A stretch of DNA of 64,000 nucleotides from Lepas anatifera (Eukaryota > Arthropoda > Thecostraca > Lepadidae). Both the position numbers and the translations under genes were made by a program. Below the pieces are notes generated by a model. The model saw nothing but the letters and a program-made list of their open reading frames with translations, made no database searches and had not been told where the DNA came from. Where the stretch lies: the NCBI GenBank assembly GCA_034440635.1, contig JAOTON010001138.1, forward strand, positions 172,501 through 236,500, written 5' to 3'. Positions 55,906 through 64,000 of this stretch are shown one piece after another (position 1 is the stretch's first letter; every line of letters starts with the position of its first letter).

Positions 55906-56065
55906 CAGTGCCGGATACAAGGGGGCTAGGGGCTCAAGCCCCCTCCCCCTCCTCGTATTGTCCGAGTGCCTATAGTTAATACATAGGTGGAGGCTGATCT
56001 CAGGCAGCGGCGACAGAGGCTTGTGCCCCATAGCCTCCCGAAACGAAGTCCTGGATCCGCCACTG
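55906..56065. mobile_element. hAT-like MITE with 7-bp TSD
   Basis: Begins CAGTGCCGGATACAAGGGGG and ends CCTGGATCCGCCACTG. CCCTGCG flanks both sides (55899-55905 and 56066-56072); an 8-bp reading is possible if the terminal base is shared. Noncoding. Confidence 0.75.
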
Positions 56066-56130
56066 CCCTGCGGCCACAGTTTGGCGGGATGTAAGGGTTT
56101 TATTTTGAACCGTGGCCTTCTCCTTGGCCA

Positions 56131-56418
56131 TTAACACGCGCATTGACGGGGGTCTGAGCCACCTGCGCATTGACGGGGGGGCGGGCACCCACCCCCCTAA
56201 GATCTCGAGAACCACGGTAGGTGGCGAAAAACGGTAAACGGCGTTGGGCTGCCCATCCACTTCTCCATCGAAAACACATCACATCATTTTTACAGAAGTT
56301 GTAAAAATGATGAGGGAAAATGTATGCTAAGTACGGCGGCGCTACGCGCCGCCGTTTTTCTGCTATCTCCGAAAAACCCGAGGGGGCGGGTACCCGCCCC
56401 CGTCAATGCGCGTGTTAA
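56131..56418. mobile_element. TTAA-flanked element, CGGGGG family (288 bp)
   Basis: Begins TTAACACGCGCATTGACGGG and ends CCCGTCAATGCGCGTGTTAA, perfect inverted repeats of 22 bp. The interior has a GGCGGCGC...GCGCCGCC hairpin and matches the ends of 43317-44118 and the right end of 62774-63800. Its final TTAA is also the first TTAA of the next element. Confidence 0.8.
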
Positions 56419-56872
56419 AGGGAATGTGGCACCTTCACAACGTGATTTTAACTGAGATAGCCAAGTTGTAAAGCAAGTCGGAAAACCCGGTACTCCGTAT
56501 TTCATTTGTCTCGGAACTCGATATTTCAGTAGAAAAAAGCTAAGACCTACCTGACACTAGCCCCCCCTATCAGCCCGTCGCTGGGCGGCCATTGTTGTGA
56601 GCTGCTGGTGTGACGACATATGCTGACGTCACGATGAGCATCAGCTAATCGAAGCCCTTGAAGCGTTTCAAGTATGGTAGTGGTTGCCAGATCGTGACAT
56701 CATCGACAGGCTGATATTTATTTATTTTTCTAGAGGAGTATTTAAAAAAAGAATATTGAGCTTATTGTACATTTTTTCAGAGAAATCATGAGTGGTTTCA
56801 TTATTTTTGGCTAAAAGTACGCCTAATTTCACTAAATTCCAGGATTCGACCAAGGTGCCACATTCCCTTTAA
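56415..56872 (-). mobile_element. short TTAA-flanked derivative of the 34637-35925 element
   Basis: Perfect 21-bp terminal inverted repeats (TTAAAGGGAATGTGGCACCT and its complement). Left and right parts match, in reverse, the two ends of 34637-35925; about 830 bp of the interior is absent. This is the classic relation between a long element and its deletion derivative (MITE). Confidence 0.85.
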
Positions 56873-57095
56873 CATCGAGTTACCTTAACTATGACGTCAT
56901 GACCTTATAAAAGTCATCATGGGTGACGTCATTTAACTGGAAGTATTGGGGCCTGAAAATTTTTGGTGTGACCTTGACCGGTGAACTTTTACCTTGGCAT
57001 TGGCCAAGGTATAAGTTACATGTGAGATGACCTTAATCTCGAAAATAGGCGAGGGACACTTTAGAATCCCCCCACCCCCTGCGTGCAAAAAGTCT

Positions 57096-57312
57096 AGATT
57101 AAGGCCATTCGAGTTCGAGGCTGATACGCTACTCATTGGTTGTATATGTTTCACCAATAACTTCCAAACCGGTCAAGATACGGTCATTATTTACGCTCCA
57201 TTGAAATCCTATCGCCAATACGATGAGAATGATATACGGTTTTACCATGCTTGGTCAAATTTGAAGGTTGACCTGACTTCAGGCTAACGAATTGGCCCGG
57301 AGTGACCTGGTA
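57096..57312 (+). repeat. dispersed repeat E, copy 2
   Basis: Partner of 53503-53728. Just upstream, GGCGAGGGACACTTTAGAATCC resembles the end block at 30590-30620, linking repeat E with the AGGTCA-rich TTAA family. Confidence 0.9.
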
Positions 57313-58179
57313 GGGTGATTTGTTTATTTCATGAAATAAAGTAAAAATAAAACGGAGCACAGACACCACGTATTCTCTTGTCACTCCTGATTTAGGGACA
57401 ATACAAAGTTACAAAATCAGATGCTGCAATCAGACACATCGATGACAAGTTAACCCAAAGAAGTTTTAGATGCTATCCTCCGTATTCAGGCTGCATACAT
57501 ATATCAAAACATGTTTTTAGTGCCGGTGCGGCAGTAAAAAGTCGGAGTCTGACGACGTCAGAAACCTGTTTGCATTTCGCGGTATCCTCCATAGAAGCCC
57601 TGGGGCGACCGTACAAAGGTGGCCGCGGCGCTCAGCAAAAAGACAGGTTTCGTGGAGGCCTATTAACAACGAGAAGGCCGAAACAGTTCAAAAAGGTTTC
57701 GCAGTTAATTTTGAGAGAAAATATTGATTTTATTAAAAGGAGATTGTGTTGAATTTGCGTCCAGTGAGAGAATCAATTCTGAAGTGTCAGAAGTGAAATG
57801 TAAGTCAGCGTTGCGTGGTCGGAATACATGATAATTCAACCACATAAGAAATTTGTTCTGTATCAGGTCAACCGCTCTGTGTCGGTTTTGGCTACGCCAG
57901 CCCAGATTACGCTGTCATACTCAAGAATGGAGCTGGGGTTAGCGTTGCACGTTGTGAGTAATGTTTTGGAGTTGCGTGGTCTCTCGCGGGCCTTTTTGAA
58001 GCGAAGGAATCGTTAGCCCCAGTGCTTTGTTGGCCTGGTGAGCAATGGTGTAGACGTGTACTTCATTTGACTCGCAACGGCAGTACAAACAGTTACGGTA
58101 AAATGAAAACGGTAGCCGTGTTAAGTCAAAGGCTAATGGGTGAATTAGCTAAACCTTTTGCTTGACCTCGAATGACCTG
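57313..58179. other. unannotated
   Basis: Two 60-62 codon ORFs (57570-57752 and 57828-58016, +) without recognised domains. Confidence 0.4.
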
Positions 58180-58510
58180 ATAAAGATCACCGGTCTCACC
58201 TTTTAGCTTGATTCTCAGGAATGGCCCAGGAATTTATTATTTTGTAATTTCGAAGCTGGTTTTAGACATGTGTACTGAGAAACAGGCATTTTACAATTTC
58301 CGTATGGTTGCAACGGGGGTCCATGGCCCGTAAATAACCCTAGGTCATGGACATTAACAATCCCGTTACCACGTGCTGTGGTACTCGGTTACTTTATTAT
58401 GTGCTGTGAATCTCACATCAATATATTAAACATAGTTACCCTACTGGCTCCCACTTGGGTAGGGGTGAGCTCACCTGACCTGGGTTGATGACCTGACCTG
58501 ACATGGCTTT
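58180..58510 (+). repeat. AGGTCA-rich dispersed repeat copy
   Basis: Block order GGCCCAGGAAT, CAACGGGGGTCCATGGCCCG, CCTAGGTCATGG, AATCCCGTTACC, GTGGTACTCGG and ACCTGACCTG matches 63360-63660 (GGCCCAGGAT, CAACGGAGAGGCCATGGTCC, CTTAGGTCATCGG, GTAGCACTCGGTGGG, GACCTGACCTG). Confidence 0.7.
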
Positions 58511-59022
58511 GACTTAAAATTCATAGAAAATGCGAAATGGATGGAGGACCAGCTATACTAACTACGCCGGCGTAGCATGCTTCCCTTTTGCGGTCACCTG
58601 GAAAAACTTCAGGTGGATCAAAAAGACTCCCACCAGGGCAAATGTTAAATGGAAAAGTATAATATAAACTGCCTTCACTGAGCGAGAGAGCTGCGTAAAA
58701 CCAATTTAAAGTCATTAGAATCGAGATATGAAAATTTAAAGGATGTTTTCATGCTGCTTCCTTGTATCATTTGGGATGCCCGAGCACCTCCTACAGCGAT
58801 TTTAATCCACAGGGGACATATACATTTCCCTGATCTCCCCGTGCCGGCGAAGGTGGGGCGGACCCCGTGCCGGTGCGTGTGAAGCTGTCGTCGGGTTCCG
58901 TCACTTCCCCCTACGATGAAAATATGGCGAAACACATGTTTTTATAATTAAACGTTTCACCGATAGTAAAAGCATGATTTCGTGGTGTCTGCGCAGCACC
59001 TTTTTGTGAGAATCTCGGGAAG
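58511..59022. other. unannotated
   Basis: Nothing recognised. Confidence 0.4.
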
Positions 59023-59030
59023 TCTCCCAA

Positions 59031-59239
59031 CATAGGCGGATCCAGGATTGCCGATGGGAGGGGGCGCCATCCGGACCAGGGGGCGCCAATTATGACCGGC
59101 AAAATCTATCAGGTGGGCGCCAAGTCCTATCGGTGGGCGCTGACTTTCGCATCCTGGGGGGGTGGGAAGCGACATTTCAGGGGGCGCCGAGGGTCGATCG
59201 GGGGGGCACGTGCCCCCCTTGCCCCTGGATCCGCCTATG
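59031..59239. mobile_element. hAT-like MITE with perfect 8-bp TSD
   Basis: Perfect 16-bp terminal inverted repeats CATAGGCGGATCCAGG / CCTGGATCCGCCTATG. Perfect TSD TCTCCCAA at 59023-59030 and 59240-59247. The interior is GGGCGCC-rich. It is a reversed single copy of the tandem unit at 39352-40080. An 8-bp TSD is the hallmark of hAT transposition. Confidence 0.9.
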
Positions 59240-59247
59240 TCTCCCAA

Positions 59248-60056
59248 GGGAACAAAACACGTGTGTTTAGCCACGTTTGTACCTTGCAAATGTGGACGCA
59301 ATCAAATTTAAAGAGCTGCCGCCTAGCGGAGGCGATAGAGCGAGCCAAGCCGGTGTTAGGACGTGTGGAATTTTTGTCGCGGAATCCAGCAATGTAACTT
59401 TGTATACTTTTAGGGGTGCGCGAGCACGCCTAAAACTTTTGAAAGCACCCCTAAACTTCCAAAAGCACCCCTAAAACTATTCTGCGACGTTCTACTAGGA
59501 TCTAGTGCCAGGATTATGGAGCAATTAAGTAAAACGTGTAAGAGGTTCAAAGCTATCTAGTAACTATTCATCTGGAGAGATCATTTCTAGCTTAAAAGAT
59601 TACTAAAGTGATATGGAGGTTTCATATAACCGCATGGAGTCATATTTAGACGGTGGGAGTAACCATGGAAATTAGGTATCTGTCACTTGCGACCAAAGCC
59701 GAAAGAAGAGTGCGTTTTCCAAAATGGTAATTGTCGTGTCACCGTTGTCTCAAAAACAGTATCGAGTACAGCTAGACTCGACTTGTCGTTCAGCTGGATT
59801 CGTCGTTATTTCCTTGATCATGTTTTTCAGAAAGTAAAAAAAGATCCACTGCTGGACTTCTTTTCCAAAATGGCACGGTGTATCCAGCAATCTCGTCCTG
59901 AATTCATTAAGGCTGTATGTAGATCGGACCTGTCCATAGCTGCTATACGTACCAAAGCAAGGTCAGATCGGCAACATGTGGTAGCTGTGCATCTGTTGAA
60001 ACTTGTTAAGAAGGGGAGGGATATCAGGGTCAATATCTGGGAAACGTAGCTTGTGC
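59248..60056. other. unannotated; 120-codon ORF without family
   Basis: ORF 59687-60049 (+) contains DPLLDFFSKMARCIQQSRPE. I do not recognise it; the opposite strand is also open. No other feature. Confidence 0.35.
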
Positions 60057-61100
60057 TTAACCCTCGCCCGTCCGAGAGAAGCATTGATGGTCTCCATAAT
60101 GTTTTTCAAGGATAGCGGAAATTGGCGGCGCCGCGTCACGTATCTTGCATATCTTCCTTGATCAATTCCTCATCTTTAAAAAAAATTAACTTTGGTCGTG
60201 TTAGGTCAGGTCATGAGGCCAGGGCAAGTGACTTAATCTAAAAAAATAGGATTTCATTTATGCAATAAGTATAGTAAAGTTAAGTAATGTTATTTATAAG
60301 TAAGAACACGTTTAACCTAGCAATCCGACACTTTACACCATATTGGACTGACAGTTTACACTATAATGAACCTACCGGGTGCTATGCTTAACCCTCGTCC
60401 TTGGGGGGGGCAGATTCGACGCCCCTCGTCATTTTTCGCAATGACACAAAAACAGTTTGGTTTAGCCCAACGCTACCGAGAAATTGTATAAACTTTGACA
60501 CATCTTGACCAAATTTCAAGTCAATGTCATGTCAGATCACCGATTTATGACGTCATTTAAGGCAATTTTTGTCCTAAAAATAAGTCTAAGAAACACCGGG
60601 CGTTACTCGGCTGCTAGAGGCACTAGATCAAGTTTCTAAACAGTATTCGAAAGCTCCTGAAAAGGCAATCTGGAATATGTCATCAATTTTGAGGTCAAGT
60701 CCATAACAAAGGCACCAGAGGTCCCCAAAGGTCAGCAAAGGTTACTGTTTTAGAGACTGTTGTTGGCTATAACTTATGAACGGGACAGGATGCAACAATG
60801 AATTTGGTATCATAGTGACGAGCATCACCCAAGAATTTGAATGGTATGCGATCTGACCTTGACCTTAACCTAAGGTTATGTTAGGTGGTCTAACCTAACC
60901 TTAGGTTAGGTTAGACCTTGACCTATGGTCAATGTTACGCGTGACCTTACAAGGTCATGCCGTATATTGTGGAAATCCTTAGGTCAAGACAAACACATTG
61001 ACACATTGACCTTTATTCTAGGTCTATTGATTCTCGAATTATAAGGGATTTTCTAAATGTTTCAAAATTTCACCATTTTGTGACCTCACAAGGTCACTAG
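60057..61100 (+). repeat. AGGTCA-rich repeats with TTAACCCTCG-type ends
   Basis: Left-end-like sequences TTAACCCTCGCCCGTCC (60057) and TTAACCCTCGTCCTTGGG (60388) open two stretches dense in GGTCA/TGACC hexamers. The matching right ends were not found, so these are truncated or nested copies. A palindrome lies at 60887-60917. Confidence 0.5.
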
Positions 61101-61105
61101 TTAAC

Positions 61106-61444
61106 CTAGGCTAAAAAACTGTACATTGTCGGAGAGTTCAGGTAATGGGCAACACGCTGTGCCTTGCCGCGTATTTTCACCTCTTTTAGATTTAAACGGT
61201 TGGGGGTCGAAGCGAGGAAGTACACTACTTCCAGTAGGGCAAGGGCTAAAATGAATTCCTGTTCTCTTAATAAAAGTCTATTGGGCCACCTCAAAGGTCC
61301 ATCTTGGCACGTTTGATCTGTGGCCTCTGTAAGGTTATTTGAGACTATTAAAGCCTTTTTCAGACATGGGTTGGCAGGAAGCCCAGACAACTTTGCAGGA
61401 CAGCGTGGCAGGAAATGATGATAGAGATTTCGCTTTGGTACCAT
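61106..61444 (-). CDS. unrecognised 112-codon ORF
   Basis: Reads protein-like in parts (LSGLPANPCLKKALIVSNN, LLLREQEFILALALLEVVYF) with no obvious composition bias. No domain, signal peptide or partner exon identified. It lies inside repeat-rich DNA and may be a fragment of a mobile-element protein or a chance ORF. Confidence 0.15.
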   Translation of the reverse strand: MVPKRNLYHHFLPRCPAKLSGLPANPCLKKALIVSNNLTEATDQTCQDGPLRWPNRLLLREQEFILALALLEVVYFLASTPNRLNLKEVKIRGKAQRVAHYLNSPTMYSFLA

Positions 61445-62773
61445 TTCGCTTAGATTGTCATTACGAGTCGATTGGTATGCATATTGATTGTCAGACCAGA
61501 TAATGCTCTTGATCTGACCTTTGGTTTGGTCATTCTTAGATTTGACACAGCATGTTCATACCATATATAATTTGATTCGCCGTAACGAGGATTCGCCTAC
61601 ATTATGGCTCTAGCTTAACGCAGTTTTGACCTCAGTTTAGCTATTAAAGAACAGTCAACAACAGGCTGACTATTAAAGCACAGTCTTCTTAAGCCAGGCG
61701 CGTTGGAACGTTTTCAAAAGTGGGGGGGGATGGCACATCCGGCCACGCGTTCTAAACCCTGCCAACAAGAGAGCTCTTGTAAACCCTGTAAATAAAGCTC
61801 TTTATGTGAAACCCTACATGATTTTTAAAGTAACCAGAAATCACTGAAAACTTTACATCTCCCATCATGCAACGTAAGGCTCTAACGAGAAAATGTCTTG
61901 TGTATCACAAATCACGTCGGCACTTGAAGCTCTCCTTATTAAATAAGTGTTCAAAGCTTTGTTAGTTCAACAGCAATGTAACACGATAGGTAAGCTTTTA
62001 ATGGCGGTAAAATTCAAACAGTAACACTTAATAGGTAGCCGGTTGTCTGCGCGCTTAATAAGGGATAAACGAAAAAATTATTGACTGGATCAAAAGGTCA
62101 CAAAAGTAGTGTTAGAAGTCATCTTCGCATTTTTGCGAATTCGGCCTCCAAATGCCTTAAAATTGCTCTCAAAGTCAATATTTCTAGATGACTTATTGAG
62201 AATTCTCACCATCGTTTAAATGACGTAGTCTCGGCTATGACCATTTATTTTTTATTCTAACAATCAGGTCATATCTGTCCTAAACAGTGATGTAGAACAT
62301 TGGAACTATCACAGACAAAAATTATCTTAAAAAACCTACATTTCAAAACTCTTTTTAAACAGAAATAAAGGACTTCAAAGAAATCACAATTGACCAATCA
62401 GAAGCCCAGGAATTCTCATACCTGGGTAACGTGACGTATCTGACGCAAAAGTTTCTTCATCCTGGAAATTTTGACAAACAAAATTACTGTAAACGCTTAA
62501 AATAAGTTTTAAAAGCTAAGAGATGAAGAGCAGGTTTCAGCTTTTTACCGGTATAGTTAAAATATTTCAATGATAGGCGAGTGGCCTCCAAATATGTTGT
62601 CGAAGATACAAAAATAATTGACAGTTTCGTTCATCAAGATTTTGCGAATAGCAAGAAACCACAATAAAATTATTCTGCGTACTTTCCTTTAAGTTAAAAA
62701 AACGACACCAAAAGCTCGTGGTTTCACCATGTTTGCAGCTTTTCGAGCTGTGACCTTGTGATGAGCAGGAAGC
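61445..62773. other. unannotated, AT-rich
   Basis: No gene recognised. A GCGCGTTGGAACGTTTTC / TGGGGGGGGATGGCACATCC block at 61697-61738 resembles a MITE end but lacks a partner. Confidence 0.4.
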
Positions 62774-63800
62774 TTAATCCACGCCCCGGTGAGCCTCCGT
62801 GCCACCTTTCGCCCTGGTGGGGGGTGTTTAAACACCCCCTTGAACTCGGCCCCTTTGCAGGATAGCGAAAAAACGCGCTCTTACAAATAGCTCTTACATA
62901 TAAATAAATAAATAAATAATAAATAAATAAATAGCTCTTACAAATTCATGAAGCAACTATATAAGCCACTTTTTAGCTCAGATCAATATTGAGGTCGTGT
63001 CAGGTCAAGGAAAGTGGGATTTTGAGTAGAGTGTTTGGTCTCTAGCGTCTGACAGAGTTGACCTAGAATCTTTTTAGGCACCACTCGCTTCCTCTCGTCA
63101 CGGGGAATCGAATGACGTAGATGGTCACACTAGTTCAAAACATAAAAATGACCAGACCTCAGGTCAGGTCAAGGTCATTTTTAACCTATCATAGTCAATA
63201 TGCATATCAATCGGCTCGCAATAGCAATCCAAACGCAACGATATCAAAATAAAAGCTGCATCATTATTTCATGCAGTCACTGACATACGTCTGAAAACTG
63301 CTTGAATAGCCCCAAATGACCTCTCAGAGGTCACAGGTCAAAATTGCAGCATGAATCTGGAAAGAGGCCCAGGATACTATGATTTGGAGATTATGAAGGT
63401 ATTCTTGGCTGTATCTAGACAAATACAGCCCAATTTCTGTTTCTTTCATGTATTTCCAACGGAGAGGCCATGGTCCGTAGTTGACCTTAGGTCATCGGTT
63501 TGATGAAAAAATCCCGGAATATATGGTGTAGCACTCGGTGGGCCCATTATGTGGTATACGTTTCAATCCAATAGATTCATCAATTTCTTACTTGTAACAT
63601 TTTTTTAGGTGAGGTCACTTTACCTGCACTGGTGACCTGACCTGAGATGACCCAACATCAAAATGTTGGGGCAAGTTGCGGAATTGATCAAGGATAAGGT
63701 GTGCCAAGTACGGCGGCGCTTTGCGCCGCCGTTTTTCCGTGCCGCAGGAAAAAACCTGAGGGGTGTGTTCAGCCCCCTCCCCAGCGGGGGCGAGGGTTAA
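62774..63800 (-). mobile_element. TTAA-flanked AGGTCA-rich element, about 1.03 kb
   Basis: Left edge TTAATCCACGCCCCGG; the right edge reversed begins TTAACCCTCGCCCCCGC, so TTAA and most of the next ten bases agree. The right 110 bp match the right half of 56131-56418 (AAGTACGGCGGCGCT, GCGCCGCCGTTTTTC). The interior includes the copy homologous to 58180-58510 and the site TCAAGGTCA (63169-63177). No transposase recognised. The left boundary is less certain than the right. Confidence 0.5.
62897..62932. repeat. (ATAA)n microsatellite
   Basis: About eight AAAT units with one interruption, inside the preceding TTAA-flanked element. Confidence 0.9.
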
Positions 63801-64000
63801 AGCATAGGTGCAGGATTTATGTTGAAGTTGTGGGAAAGGGTCACCGACGTCGGTGGGGCCAGAGGTGACTCGGATTATCGCTTGATTTGTTACCGTAAAC
63901 AAGGTACTGGAATGGCTGGAAAATGGTGGGCACTGCTCCCATAATCCGAAAGTTAGAGATGCAGTCGCCACAGCGGTTTTTGGGCGTATGGCTTAAAGTA

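Noticed and set aside
60891..60915. Interstitial telomere repeat (TTAGG)n
   Set aside because: Only two to three units, arranged as a palindrome within AGGTCA repeat DNA.

Overview
The window reads as intergenic or intronic DNA of an animal, most likely an invertebrate. There is no operon-like packing, no long intact host ORF and no bacterial signal. Instead there are APE-type non-LTR retrotransposons with RNase H domains, tRNA-derived SINEs, short inverted-repeat DNA elements, minisatellites and long GA-type microsatellites. The species cannot be named from the sequence; an arthropod is possible but unproven.

Layout. 0-5 kb: SINE pieces, an inverted repeat, an RT fragment, a decayed LINE copy and a candidate micro-exon. 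7.2-10.9 kb: a decayed I-like LINE on the + strand. 13.9 kb: a palindrome with a hammerhead-like core. 14.8-19.3 kb: the centrepiece, a nearly complete 4.5-kb LINE on the - strand bounded by a perfect 13-bp target-site duplication (TSD). It encodes a 2A-like peptide, a PHD-type zinc finger, an APE endonuclease, RT, RNase H and a C-terminal zinc knuckle, broken by one stop and three frameshifts. 19.3-22.9 kb: a repeat family of about 176 bp in both orientations. 28.4-30.6 kb: a MITE, a third LINE remnant and AGGTCA-rich repeat DNA. 30.6-33.3 kb: three minisatellites. 34.2-44.1 kb: a SINE, a 1.29-kb TTAA-flanked inverted-repeat element with a truncated inverted copy 5 kb away, a tandem MITE and a second TTAA family. 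44.5 and 52.1 kb: two large (GA)n/(GAGAGACA)n arrays. 53-64 kb: a SINE with a perfect TSD, a candidate exon, hAT-like MITEs with TSDs, two TTAA elements sharing one TTAA, and long stretches rich in AGGTCA hexamers.

How the parts relate. The SINEs carry no enzymes and would need LINE machinery in trans. The MITEs and TTAA elements carry no recognisable transposase here and would depend on transposases encoded elsewhere. Two LINE copies (14.8-19.3 kb and 2.3-3.2 kb) are one family and both end in a CAT-type tail. Host coding content is limited to candidates: a 25-bp micro-exon at 4.2 kb, a 282-bp GC-rich exon at 54.3 kb and a short ATG ORF beside an E2F-like site at 52.8 kb. The strongest biology is the 2A-bearing LINE; 2A-like sequences in APE-type LINEs are already known, so the novelty would lie in the lineage and the 2A plus PHD architecture. 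The most unfamiliar object is the TTAA element with repeated GCAAGAGTACGCA motifs.
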